Shown: positions 53,113 to 61,356, counted from the first letter of the stretch. The stretch: DNA of 64,000 nucleotides from Streptomyces nodosus (GCF_008704995.1 NZ_CP023747.1:7598001-7662000), one strand, 5' to 3'. Notes: generated by a model from the sequence alone, not told the origin. Program-made: numbers and translations.

Positions 53113-54606
53113 ATGTCAGACCCCAGCAGCCCGACCGCACCCTTCGCGACGCCCGGCGCCGCACCCGCCGTCGTGTTCCGCCGGGGGCTGGTCCTCACGA
53201 TGGACGACGCACATACGGTCCTGCACTCCGGCGATGTGCTCGTCGTCGGACCCACGATCGAGGCAGTCGGGCACAACCTCGAGGTGCCCGAGGGAACCGC
53301 CGAGATCGACGCGTCCGGTGGAATCCTGCTGCCAGGCATGATCGACACACATCGCCATATGTGGCAGACCGCCCTGCGCGGGTACGGCGCGGACTGGACA
53401 CTCACTCAGTATTTCGTATGGAACTATCTCGAACACGGCAAGAAGTTCCGCCCCGAGGACTGCTACGCCGGCAATCTGCTCTCGGCGATCGAAGCGCTCG
53501 ACTCCGGCGTGACCACCAGCGTCGACTGGTCGCACGGTCTGTCCACGATCGACCACGCCGATGCCGCGGTGGATGCCCTCGAGGAGGTGCCCGGCCGATT
53601 TGTGTTCGGCTACGGCAACATCCACAGCGCACCCTGGGAGTGGAGCACCTCGGCCGATTTCCTCAGCTTCGTCGAGCGCCGCATGCCGCGCACCGACATG
53701 CTCGGTCTTCAGCTCGCCTTCGACGTCACCGGAGACCCGGAGTTCCCCGAGAAGACGGCATTCGAGGCCGCCCGTGAGCTCGGCGCACCGGTCACCACCC
53801 ACGCCGGAGTGTGGGGCGCGACCAACGACAACGGCATCCGCCTCATGCACGAACACGGGTTCATGACCGAGGAGACCGTCTATGTCCACGCCGCGACCCT
53901 CTCCGACGACTCCTATCAGCGGATCGCGGCCACGGGCGGCCACGCCTCGGTGTCGGCCGAGAGCGAGGCCTCCTGCGGTCAGGGCTACCCCTCGAGTTGG
54001 GCGCTGCGGCGACACGGCATCCCGATCTCGCTCTCGGTCGACACCAGCGTGTGGTGGAGCGCCGACCCGTTCGCCGCGATGCGCGCGACCCTGTCCTCCG
54101 ACCGCACCCGGGAGCATCTGGAGGCGCACGCACGGGGCGACACCGTCACCCATATCGGGCTGCGCGCCGAGCACGTCGTGGAGTACGCCACCCGCGGCGG
54201 TGCCCGGGCACTGGGGCTCGACGGCGTCGTCGGCAGCCTCGAGCCGGGGAAGCGCGCGGACATCGTACTGATCAAGAACGACGAGTCTCCCGCCATGTTT
54301 CCGATCGTCAACCCCTACGGCCATGTCGTGTTCCAGGCTCAGCGCGGTGATGTCCACACCGTGCTGGTCGACGGCCGGGTCGTGAAGTACGGCGGCCGCC
54401 TGGTCGGCATCGACCTGTCCCGGGCGCGTCAGACGGTCGAGGGCACGGTGGAACACCTTCGCAGCGCGCTGGGCGAGCAGGAGTGGATCGCCGGCATGCA
54501 GCCGGACATCCCCGAGTCGAAGGTCCTCGACAACCCGTACACCTACACCGAGTACCGCAACGCCCCCGGCGGACCGGCTCCGGAGCGGACAGGGGCGGAG
54601 AGCTGA
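53113..54606 (+). CDS. Amidohydrolase of the Atz/Trz/SsnA group
   Basis: 497 residues from ATG 53113 (GGAGAG upstream). Metal ligands visible: His80 and His82 (DTHRHMWQ), the His in TTHAGVWG, the His in VHAATLSDD and the Asp in SVDTSVWW. This mononuclear-metal subgroup removes amino or chloro groups from purines, pyrimidines, triazines and related N-heterocycles. In this operon it could act before ring cleavage, giving a hydroxylated ring for LigAB. Confidence 0.9.
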   Translation: MSDPSSPTAPFATPGAAPAVVFRRGLVLTMDDAHTVLHSGDVLVVGPTIEAVGHNLEVPEGTAEIDASGGILLPGMIDTHRHMWQTALRGYGADWTLTQYFVWNYLEHGKKFRPEDCYAGNLLSAIEALDSGVTTSVDWSHGLSTIDHADAAVDALEEVPGRFVFGYGNIHSAPWEWSTSADFLSFVERRMPRTDMLGLQLAFDVTGDPEFPEKTAFEAARELGAPVTTHAGVWGATNDNGIRLMHEHGFMTEETVYVHAATLSDDSYQRIAATGGHASVSAESEASCGQGYPSSWALRRHGIPISLSVDTSVWWSADPFAAMRATLSSDRTREHLEAHARGDTVTHIGLRAEHVVEYATRGGARALGLDGVVGSLEPGKRADIVLIKNDESPAMFPIVNPYGHVVFQAQRGDVHTVLVDGRVVKYGGRLVGIDLSRARQTVEGTVEHLRSALGEQEWIAGMQPDIPESKVLDNPYTYTEYRNAPGGPAPERTGAES

Positions 54607-54654
54607 CGCCGCCGGCGGAAGCGGGCGAGACCCTTCGGCTGCTGGACGGAAAGC

Positions 54655-54685
54655 CCCGGCAGTCACCTTGAGAGGGACTGCCGGG
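54655..54685. terminator. Terminator between convergent genes
   Basis: CCCGGCAGTC (54655-54664) and GACTGCCGGG (54676-54685), 10-bp perfect stem, 11-base loop, between the amidohydrolase and EthD genes. Confidence 0.75.
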
Positions 54686-54695
54686 ACCTACGGGT

Positions 54696-55037
54696 TCAGC
54701 CCGCCGTCACCCGGTCGTCGATCAGGACCGCACGGGTCCGGGTCCGGTCGAGGAACTGCGCCTCATCGATGCTCACCCGCTCGTCGGACATGACGGCCGT
54801 CATCCACGCCTGGAAGGCGTCGCGGTCCTCCCAGCCCATCTCGGTCACCACGTCGAAGTCGATCTCGTCCTCCTGGATGTTGAACGCGTCGCCGCGTATC
54901 AGGTAGTGCCGCTTGTACACGATGGGTGACGGAGCGAGGCTCAGGATGAGCGGGATGTGGTTGGTCTCGTAGTACTCCTTGAACGCCTCGCTGGTGATGC
55001 CGTCCCGCTTCTTCAGGTAGCTGAGCAACTTCATCAC
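54696..55037 (-). CDS. EthD-domain protein (dimeric alpha-beta barrel)
   Basis: 113 residues. GTG 55037 follows AGGAGG at a 10-base distance; an ATG is the second codon. LLSYLKKRDGITSEAFKEYY and ETNHIPLILSLAP are EthD features (Dabb fold). Family members aid oxidative or lactone chemistry in aromatic and polyketide pathways. Divergent from a TetR gene with two palindromic operators between. Confidence 0.85.
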   Translation of the reverse strand: MMKLLSYLKKRDGITSEAFKEYYETNHIPLILSLAPSPIVYKRHYLIRGDAFNIQEDEIDFDVVTEMGWEDRDAFQAWMTAVMSDERVSIDEAQFLDRTRTRAVLIDDRVTAG

Positions 55038-55066
55038 GGTGGTCGCGCCTCCTGGTGAATCAATCC

Positions 55067-55112
55067 GGGGAGTTCCCCGGTTCTCTCCTGGTAAGCTAAC
55101 GGGGAACTCCCC
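55067..55112. promoter_or_regulatory. Pair of TetR operators
   Basis: GGGGAGTTCCCC (55067-55078) and its exact reverse complement GGGGAACTCCCC (55101-55112), centres 34 bp apart. The second follows a TAAGCT (55092-55097) -10-like hexamer. They control both the EthD gene and tetR. Confidence 0.7.
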
Positions 55113-55135
55113 ACTTCGTCAAACGAGGACTGTCC

Positions 55136-55708
55136 GTGATCACCCCGAGGCAACTCGCCCGCCCGCCGGTACGTGCCGACGCCCGGCGCAATTACGAGGC
55201 GCTGGTCGCCGCCGCGGAGGAGGTTTTCACCGCGGAAGGCCCCGACGCCCCCCTGGACGTGATCGCGCGACGGGCCGGCGTCGGCAACGCGACGCTCTAC
55301 AGGCACTTTCCGACCCGGCGCGACCTTCTGGTGGCGGTATGCGTCGGCGAGGTGGAGACGTTGTGCGAGCTGGCCGAGCGACTGCGCGCTGAGCCGAATC
55401 CACGCGACGCACTGATCGACTGGATCCGGGCCTACATCGACCACGTCAGTGCCCACCGAGGACTGGGCGCCGCGCTGAACACCGGCACGCAGGAGGACGA
55501 CACCCTGGTCGCCGTATGCCAGGCGGCGGTCACCGAGGCCGGTAGCGCACTGCTGGAAGCGGCTGTCCGGAGCGAAGAGGTACGCGGGGACCTGCGGATC
55601 TCCGATCTGCTCGCCCTGGTGGGCGCCTTGGCGACGGCGAGCGAGAGCGGCGACCAGGAGAGGCCCGAGAGACTTCTCCGACTGGTCATCGAAGGGATCG
55701 CCGGCTGA
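55136..55708 (+). CDS. TetR-family transcriptional regulator
   Basis: 190 residues, GTG 55136 after GAGGAC. Helix-turn-helix APLDVIARRAGVGNATLYRHF (about residues 39-59). The C-terminal domain is of the group common next to oxidoreductases in Streptomyces. It probably binds the GGGGAGTTCCCC palindromes just upstream. Confidence 0.9.
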   Translation: MITPRQLARPPVRADARRNYEALVAAAEEVFTAEGPDAPLDVIARRAGVGNATLYRHFPTRRDLLVAVCVGEVETLCELAERLRAEPNPRDALIDWIRAYIDHVSAHRGLGAALNTGTQEDDTLVAVCQAAVTEAGSALLEAAVRSEEVRGDLRISDLLALVGALATASESGDQERPERLLRLVIEGIAG

Positions 55709-55788
55709 CGGGCGGCACCTTGCTGGCTCTGGGCGGACGCTACCCGGCCAACGCGGCGTAGGCCCTCGACTCGTCAGGGTGGCACGGC

Positions 55789-55941
55789 TTACCGCGTGCC
55801 GATCGGTGTCCAGCGAAGTGTCATGTCGGGCAGGTTCTCCATGTTGCGATCACCTTCGCTGGCGTCGAGAACGGTGAAACCGTGGCGCTCGTAGAACGCG
55901 CGGGCAGCGGTGTTCTGTTGAAAGACATGCAAGGAACTGCC
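55789..55941 (-). pseudogene. C-terminal remnant of a GNAT acetyltransferase
   Basis: About 50 codons encode SLHVFQQNTAARAFYERHGF and continue to DMTLRW, the last two strands of a GNAT fold. The acetyl-CoA-binding part is absent; upstream the frame becomes unrelated and crosses into the next gene's promoter. Confidence 0.65.
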
Positions 55942-55988
55942 GGTCACGGCGTGAGACGTCTCGACGGTCTGGACTTGAGGAGCCGGAA

Positions 55989-56558
55989 ATGATCGAATAC
56001 GGGATGACATCGTTTTGGGTGGGTAAACGCATCCGTCTGCGCGGTATTGAGCCCGACGACGCGCCTGCGTTGATGCGTTTCGCCCAGGACGAGGAGCGGC
56101 TGGGCGACCTGTTGCACCCGCCCCGCTCCGCCGAGAGTTACCGGGTCTGGGCGAAGGAGCAGGCGGCCGCCAAGCCTGACAGCGGCCGTTTCCAGCTCGC
56201 AGTCGAATCCCTTGACACCGGGGAAATAGTCGGTGCCGTCGGCTCGCACCATGCCGACGCGCGTATGGGCTGGTTCGAGTACGGCGTCACGATCGGTGCC
56301 GAACATCGCCGCAAGGGCCACGCGGCGGAGGCCGCGGTGCTGCTGTTGCGCTTCATGTTCGCCGAGCAGCGTTACCACAAATGCCAAGTGCGGATCTTCG
56401 CACACAACGAGGCATCGCTGGCTCTTCATCGTCGCCTCGGGTTCATCGAGGAGGGCCGCCTTCGCGAGCATGCGTTCCTCGCCGGTCGCCACCGCGATGT
56501 CGTCATGATGGGCATGCTCGCCGGCGAGTTCGGCCAACTCCACTCAATGACAGCCTGA
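55989..56558 (+). CDS. GNAT acetyltransferase, RimJ/RimL type
   Basis: 189 residues. GKRIRLRGIEPDDAPAL near the N terminus, acetyl-CoA loop EHRRKGHAAEA, and NEASLALHRRLGFIEEGRLRE are typical of RimJ/L-like enzymes. GAGGAG lies upstream of ATG 55989; ATG 56004 is an alternative. Intact gene in a patch of broken ones. Confidence 0.88.
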   Translation: MIEYGMTSFWVGKRIRLRGIEPDDAPALMRFAQDEERLGDLLHPPRSAESYRVWAKEQAAAKPDSGRFQLAVESLDTGEIVGAVGSHHADARMGWFEYGVTIGAEHRRKGHAAEAAVLLLRFMFAEQRYHKCQVRIFAHNEASLALHRRLGFIEEGRLREHAFLAGRHRDVVMMGMLAGEFGQLHSMTA

Positions 56559-56566
56559 TGGTTTGA

Positions 56567-56689
56567 GGGCGTCACTACGACGCAACCGGCCTGCTGCGCC
56601 CGGACCATGTCGACCCCGCCACCGGTTACCGCTCCTACACGGCTGCACAGTTCACCCGTCTCAACCGGATCATCGCACCCAAGGTCGAA
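56567..56689 (+). pseudogene. Fragment of a MerR-family regulator
   Basis: In-frame codons give RHYDATGLLRPDHVDPATGY followed by RSYTAAQFTRLNRI, an unmistakable piece of the MerR DNA-binding domain. The first helix and start codon are missing (an in-frame TGA lies at 56564) and the similarity stops after the wing. Confidence 0.75.
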
Positions 56690-56731
56690 TGGCCTTCCCC
56701 GGGCCGACCGTTGCTTGGAAGCGACCGGCAG

Positions 56732-57549
56732 TCAATGAAGGATGACGCTTACGCCCCGTTCTTCGAAGATCTCCAGGAGCAGGTCGAACAGCGAAACGTC
56801 GCGATCGCCGATGGGCACGCGCTCTGCCAACCGTGTTCTGGTCTCGGCCGAGGAATCCCAGCGCAAGGAGAACGGAGCAGTGGCGCCCCAGCCGCCCCTC
56901 AGGCAGTCCCTCAGAGCGTCAAGGTTCCAGCCGAAGTATCCGCCGGGCCCGTTGATGGCCTCACCGATCGCGCAGTAGAAGCTGGTCCTGTCAACGATGT
57001 GCCGGCCGTCCAAGGTGAACACCTGACCTGCGGGAGCATCGGGCTTTCCCTGGCGTTGGTACTCCCGGGACCACAGCGCCACCGACAGCCACGCGTCTCT
57101 GTCCTCGGGCGCAAGTTCATGCCAGATGCCGGTGTGGTCCAGGCGACCCGTGCGGACCAGATCCCACACTCGTTCCGCTCCGGGCAGGGCGTTCTCGCAC
57201 CACAGCGTCACCGTGAGGTCGACGAGGCCGGCGCCACGGGCGGAAGGCTCGACACCGACGACGGTGACATCGTTGACAAAGTAGGACCCCATGGTGTCAC
57301 CGTCGGCATCCAGAATCGCGAACCAGGCGTTGCCCGCCGGGCGCGACGGCTACCGATGCGTTCAGCGCTTTTGACTAGGCCACCTTGCGGGAGACAGCCC
57401 GCGAGATGCACCCGGCGTGCTCCCTCTTCATCCGGCAGCGGCGTGAACAACCCATCGGCCTCGCGAGCAAAGCCCCAGAAGTCAGCGTCGTCATCGCTCG
57501 AGGTCAGCGCGTACTTCTGCCCCTCGCCGCCCCACCCTGATGTTCGCAT
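56732..57549 (-). pseudogene. Barstar-like gene with a frameshift
   Basis: C-terminal frame (56732-57345) ends in a barstar-type domain (VFTLDGRHIVDRTSFYCAIG; GYFGWNLDALRDCL; LLLEIFEERGVSVILH). Reading upstream in this frame gives GNAWFAILDADGDTMGSYF and then a stop at about 57351. The neighbouring frame upstream encodes a plausible N terminus (MRTSGWGGEGQKYALTSS...LAGCLPQGGLVKSAERIGS) with GGGGAG before ATG 57549. The switch falls near a CGGCGGG run at about 57340. So the gene is frameshifted, or the sequence has an indel. Barstar proteins inhibit RNases. Confidence 0.65.
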
Positions 57550-57918
57550 CGCACTCCCCATGAGAGCACTGATCCTACCGGCGGCTTGCGACCTGCCACA
57601 CGGTCGCCGACAGCCAGTGGGATGCCCTGAGCCTCGGAACGGCCGCTCATGATGCCCCAATGCCAAGTGCCGCGTGAGACACCGTTTGAGTGCCATTTCG
57701 CGAACTCTGAGCAGGCCGTCCTCTAGGAAAAGGGTTCGTCTGCGTCCGATCGGGTTGAAAACCGGCGACATGGTTCTGCCTACTGCGCCTGCCGAGGGCC
57801 TGGCAACAAGATCGGCCCCGGGCCGATTCCCGGCACCAACGAAGCGCCCTGTCCAGTCGTGGCGCGATATCACCCACACAGCCAGGCCGTGCGCTGGGCT
57901 TCGTGTAAAGGAGAACCT
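57550..57918. other. Intergenic region without recognisable gene
   Basis: Lower in GC and codon bias than its surroundings, with short open frames that match nothing I recognise. It probably belongs to the decayed patch and also holds the promoter of the crystallin-like gene. Confidence 0.4.
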
Positions 57919-58272
57919 GTGATTTCGAAGGGCAAGAGAACTGTCGGTTCCCTGGCCATGGCACTTTCCGCAGCGGCTGCGTTCACCGTCGCTGTACCGA
58001 GCGGTACCGCCTTCGCTATCGACCACATTCAATGCGTAGGCGGCGAGAACTACCTGAAGATCTGGTCGCACCTCAACGGCCGCCAGAGTGTCGACTGCTA
58101 CGCGAACGCCGGGAAGACCGACTTCGGCGGGTGGTGGGTCGACCGGATCTCCACAGGTAACAACGACCTGATCTACTACGACGCCAACGGCGATTCCGTG
58201 AAGATCGAGCGCTGGCACGACATCACCTTCCCGAACCGCCCGCCGAAGGTCCGCGCCATCCAGATCCTGTGA
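57919..58272 (+). CDS. Small secreted beta/gamma-crystallin-domain protein
   Basis: 117 residues from GTG 57919 (AAGGAG at 57907). Signal peptide to about residue 34 (GTAFA), mature ~83 residues. CYANAGKTDFGGWWVDRIST and the following DLIYYDANGDSVKIERW have the pattern of a beta/gamma-crystallin Greek-key domain, as in the Streptomyces killer-toxin-like and metalloprotease-inhibitor proteins. Role unknown; possibly calcium-binding or antifungal. Confidence 0.75.
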   Translation: MISKGKRTVGSLAMALSAAAAFTVAVPSGTAFAIDHIQCVGGENYLKIWSHLNGRQSVDCYANAGKTDFGGWWVDRISTGNNDLIYYDANGDSVKIERWHDITFPNRPPKVRAIQIL

Positions 58273-58293
58273 CGGCCTGACAGTAGGCCGTCA
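58270..58293 (+). terminator. Terminator overlapping the stop codon
   Basis: TGACGGCCT (58270-58278) and AGGCCGTCA (58285-58293), a perfect 9-bp stem with a 6-base loop that begins at the TGA of the crystallin-like gene. Confidence 0.8.
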
Positions 58294-58559
58294 GCCAAGG
58301 CGGAGCGAACCCGCGCTCAGGGATCGAACAGTGATTGATCCGGCCTGTCCGGCCGCTATCAGGCGGTTCAACCGCCGACGGCCGGACGGCCGGGGGCGGG
58401 GTGCGGACTTGGCCGTGGCGGTAGACCCTGCGGCCATTGACGCGGTGTTCTGTTCCGATCGGGCGAGCCTCAGAAGGCCAGGGCACCGCTCGCGGACATC
58501 AGGCCCAGACGCGGTGGCCGCGCCACTGTCTGTCAGTTCCCTGGTCTAGGGTCGCCCGC

Positions 58560-59213
58560 ATGGCCGAGCCCTCCTTTCTGACCGCTGTCCGGGAGTCGTA
58601 CGACACAGTCGCCGCCGACTACGTCGAACGCGTCCCGCCTCCAGCGGAGATGGACCCGCTGTCCCGCGCGATGCTGGCGGGGTTTGCTGAACTCGTGCGG
58701 ACAGCAGGTCTGGGACCCGTCGCGGACCTGGGGTGCGGGCCCGGCCGCATCACAGCGCACCTCGCCGAGCTGGGGGTGTCCGCCTTCGGCGTCGATCTGT
58801 CACCGAAGATGATCGAGCTGGCCCGCAACGCCTACCCGGACCTGCGGTTCACCGAGGGCTCGATGACCGCCCTTGAGATGGAGGACGATGAACTCGGCGG
58901 CATCCTGGCCTGGTATTCCACCCACCACACGCCCCCGCAGTGGCTGCCCGCGGTGTTCGCTGAATTCCACCGCACGCTCGCGCCCGGCGGCTTCCTGCTC
59001 TGGGGAGACTACGTCGGCGATGAATGGCTGCAGCCGACCCACGGCTATGGCCGTCCGGTGTCCTACGGGTCACACCTCCTGCCCCTGGACCGCTTGGTCG
59101 GCCTGCTGGGCCAGGCTGGACTCGTCGTCACTGCGCGATTGGAGCAGGAGCCAAGCGGACGGGTGAAGAGACCGCACGCCTGCCTCCTGGCCCGCAAGCC
59201 CGAAAGGCCCTGA
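58560..59213 (+). CDS. Class I SAM-dependent methyltransferase
   Basis: 217 residues. SAM motif I VADLGCGPGRITAHLAELG, acidic loop FGVDLSPKMIELAR, motif LAPGGFLLWGDY. Small-molecule methyltransferase; substrate unknown. There is no ribosome site, and TAGGGT (58547-58552) ends seven bases before the ATG, which fits leaderless translation. Confidence 0.88.
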   Translation: MAEPSFLTAVRESYDTVAADYVERVPPPAEMDPLSRAMLAGFAELVRTAGLGPVADLGCGPGRITAHLAELGVSAFGVDLSPKMIELARNAYPDLRFTEGSMTALEMEDDELGGILAWYSTHHTPPQWLPAVFAEFHRTLAPGGFLLWGDYVGDEWLQPTHGYGRPVSYGSHLLPLDRLVGLLGQAGLVVTARLEQEPSGRVKRPHACLLARKPERP

Positions 59214-59333
59214 CAGAGCAGGTTCCTGCGGCGAGGCCGCCCGCGCCGGATCACTGACGTTGCTGTGGACCCGGCGCACTCCCGGCGTTGGCCGGCCAGG
59301 GCGTCGGGACGACGGGCGACGTGATCATCGGGG

Positions 59334-59362
59334 CCCCGGTCACGAAGGCGCCGTGACCGGGG
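59334..59362. terminator. Bidirectional terminator
   Basis: CCCCGGTCACG (59334-59344) and CGTGACCGGGG (59352-59362), a perfect 11-bp stem with 7-base loop, between the convergent methyltransferase and infA genes. Confidence 0.8.
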
Positions 59363-59398
59363 TCCAGGGTCAGCTACTGCGGAAGGTGCCGACCGCCG

Positions 59399-59623
59399 CT
59401 AGTTCCGGTACCGGAACACGATCCGGCCGCGCGTCAGGTCGTACGGCGGGAGCTCCACCAGCACCCGGTCTTCCAGCATGATCTTGATGTAGTTCTTGCG
59501 GATCTTCCCACTGATATGCGCGAGTACCTGGTGGCCGTTCTCGAGTTCCACGGTGAACATGGCGCTGCGCAGGCACTCGACGACCTTGCCCTCGACTTCG
59601 ATGACATTCTTGTTCTTGGTCAT
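59399..59623 (-). CDS. infA: Translation initiation factor IF-1 paralogue
   Basis: 74 residues, full-length IF-1 with VIEVEGKVVECLRSAMFTVE, NGHQVLAHISGKIRKNYI and YDLTRGRIVFRYR. The main infA of actinomycetes lies in the ribosomal protein operon, so this is a second copy. It overlaps the GNAT stop (ATGA) and is therefore under the leader-controlled promoter at 60585. It may adjust initiation when ribosomes are stressed. Confidence 0.92.
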   Translation of the reverse strand: MTKNKNVIEVEGKVVECLRSAMFTVELENGHQVLAHISGKIRKNYIKIMLEDRVLVELPPYDLTRGRIVFRYRN

Positions 59624-60411
59624 CGCACCAGCTCCAGGTTGCTGCTCAGCGGCCGGGCGCCGATGCTCTCGAACAGTCCCGAGGCCGCTCGGTTGGACTC
59701 GTGGACTTCGGTCCAGGCCGTGGCGAACCCGGAGCGGTGCAGTGCCCCCAATGCATGGGCCAGCAGCGCCCGCGCGATGCCGCGACGCTGCTCGCCGGCC
59801 CGGACCGCGACGAGCCCGATGCGCGGCCGGTACATCGGCACCACTCGGATCAGACCCAGGTAGTGATCCGGCGCCGCGGCCACCGCGTACTTCGACGGGT
59901 CGACGACGGTGTCGCCTTCGGGTCGGGGAACTACCTCCGCGGGCATCGACTGCCATCCGACGGTCGCCTCGACCTCGTCACGGATCGCGCGGTCCACCGC
60001 CCGCAGTAGACGCTCGTCCGCCTGACCGGCGGGCACGATCGTCACGCCCGAAGGCGGCAGGACGTCTTCGAGCCCTGTGACTCGCGGGTCGGTCGGCACG
60101 ACGTACTCCCACTCACGGCGCCGGATCGTGAAACCGGCTCGCCGCCAGCGAGCTGTCAGCTCGACGTCGGCTTCGTCGACCACCGTGTACAGCGGCGCCG
60201 GCAGTTCCGCCGGCATCGCCGCGGCGAGCCGGTCGAAGGCGGCGTCGTGCCAGGCGTCGATGCTGACGAACAGCCGTCCGTCGGGCCGGTGCTGCGCGTA
60301 CCCGCGGCCGACCACCAGGTCGTCATCCAGTGCATGCCATTGCCTGTCCGCGACGCGCGTGATCATCACCGCGTTCTCGCTCAGGCCAGATACGAAAGGC
60401 TTTGTGTTCAT
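59620..60411 (-). CDS. GNAT acetyltransferase in operon with IF-1
   Basis: 263 residues. The N-terminal ~120 residues are a poorly conserved GNAT-like half; the C-terminal half has the acetyl-CoA loop VRAGEQRRGIARALLAHAL and HESNRAASGLFESIGARP. ATG 60411 is preceded by GGAGGGAG (60425-60418). Its promoter and leader resemble WhiB7-dependent resistance genes, so it may acetylate an antibiotic or a translation component. Confidence 0.85.
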   Translation of the reverse strand: MNTKPFVSGLSENAVMITRVADRQWHALDDDLVVGRGYAQHRPDGRLFVSIDAWHDAAFDRLAAAMPAELPAPLYTVVDEADVELTARWRRAGFTIRRREWEYVVPTDPRVTGLEDVLPPSGVTIVPAGQADERLLRAVDRAIRDEVEATVGWQSMPAEVVPRPEGDTVVDPSKYAVAAAPDHYLGLIRVVPMYRPRIGLVAVRAGEQRRGIARALLAHALGALHRSGFATAWTEVHESNRAASGLFESIGARPLSSNLELVR

Positions 60412-60417
60412 CGGAGT

Positions 60418-60600
60418 CTCCCTCCAGGAGTGCCTCGATCTCAGGCGCTCCTGGCGACACCGAACGTCAGCCGCCGGACCGTGACGGGTTGAGGGAGCAC
60501 CCACGGGTAACTGCGTTCACGGGGCTCACCTCCAAAACGACGACTTCACGGTCCACCGCGAAAGTAGCAGCGGGGCGCCGCCTCGCTCAAACCCTTTTCG
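60418..60600 (-). promoter_or_regulatory. WhiB7-like promoter and translation-attenuation leader
   Basis: Minus strand: AAAA (60598-60595), GGGT, -35 TTGAGC (60590-60585), 18-base spacer, -10 TACTTT (60566-60561). The AT patch just upstream of the -35 is the WhiB7 promoter hallmark. The leader then holds a 17-codon ORF. The ORF's GTGCTCCCTC (60500-60491) is complementary to the GNAT ribosome site GAGGGAG, while a hairpin, CCAGGAGCGCCT / AGGCACTCCTGG (60454-60443 / 60435-60424), abuts the same site. Stalling on the ORF could switch between these pairings. Confidence 0.6.
60467..60520 (-). CDS. Leader peptide (uORF) of the GNAT-infA operon
   Basis: 17 codons, MNAVTRGCSLNPSRSGG, GTG 60520 preceded by a perfect GGAGGTGA five bases away. 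The Gly-Cys-Ser-Leu codons are the ones that can pair with the downstream ribosome site. Its size, strong initiation site and position match attenuator peptides for resistance genes. No conserved function beyond regulation is expected. Confidence 0.6.
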   Translation of the reverse strand: MNAVTRGCSLNPSRSGG

Positions 60601-60678
60601 GATGGGTAGCTCTCCTCTACCCGCCACCTCGACCCGGCGACCCGCACCAGTGTGGCCAGGGACACCGAGCCGGGCGGA

Positions 60679-60747
60679 TCAGCAGCGGTAGTAGGCGAGT
60701 TCACCGGTGGCGCGGTTGCAGCGCAGCAGCAACTGGTGCCGGTAGTC
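60679..60747 (-). pseudogene. C-terminal remnant of an IS701-type transposase
   Basis: 22 codons ending NRATGELAYYRC-stop resemble the C-terminal end of IS701-family transposases. They follow directly, in the same frame, after the TAG of the NTF2-like gene. No start, other domain or inverted repeats remain. Confidence 0.5.
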
Positions 60748-61134
60748 CTAATCCACTTCGGGCGGCACGCGCGTGGCTTGGTGGTAGTACATCCGCCAGC
60801 CTGCGGCGTGGTCTCCCTTGCGCCAGATCGAACTGTGCCTGGTCCTGTGTTCGCCGAGCAGGGTCTCGAAGGTCAGATGTACCAGGCCCGGAGCGAGCAG
60901 CACTCCCGAGATCTCCGAAGGTTCATATCGAAGACCATCCGCCGAACTGCCCAGAAGGTGAGGCAGTTCGGCGAGCATGTCCTCATAAGTCCATCGCCGC
61001 CCCGACCCGCCGACCTCCACGAACTCTGGGTCGAGAAGCTGCGCGGCGAGTTCCTGAGAGGCGCGGACACGAGGATCCATGAGCTGCAGCTCGCCCGCGA
61101 TCGCCTGACTCACATCATCTTCTGCATCGTCCAT
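60748..61134 (-). CDS. DUF4440/NTF2-like protein
   Basis: 128 residues from ATG 61134. Pattern of a DUF4440 protein: LQLMDPRVRASQELAAQLLD, DPEFVEVGGSGRRWTYEDML, SSIWRKGDHAAGWRMYYHQA. The fold is a cone-shaped NTF2-like barrel with a pocket; function unassigned. The open frame continues upstream without similarity. Confidence 0.78.
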   Translation of the reverse strand: MDDAEDDVSQAIAGELQLMDPRVRASQELAAQLLDPEFVEVGGSGRRWTYEDMLAELPHLLGSSADGLRYEPSEISGVLLAPGLVHLTFETLLGEHRTRHSSIWRKGDHAAGWRMYYHQATRVPPEVD

Positions 61135-61356
61135 GGACGTATCTTCAGCGGACTCAGGGTTCCCGCCGCAACCGATTTCATCTGCTGCCACGTCCGCGCA
61201 GCGGGCAGTACCAAGGCGACGAGCGACGCGGTGGCGCGGTGGACGCTTGTCCATCGCGCCACCGGGACGGGTGAACGGCCGGCCGTGGCATTCCCGTGTA
61301 CGTCGCGCTGAGCGATCAGCCGGGGGAGGGGCGGCACGCCCGGATCGGCAGGGACG

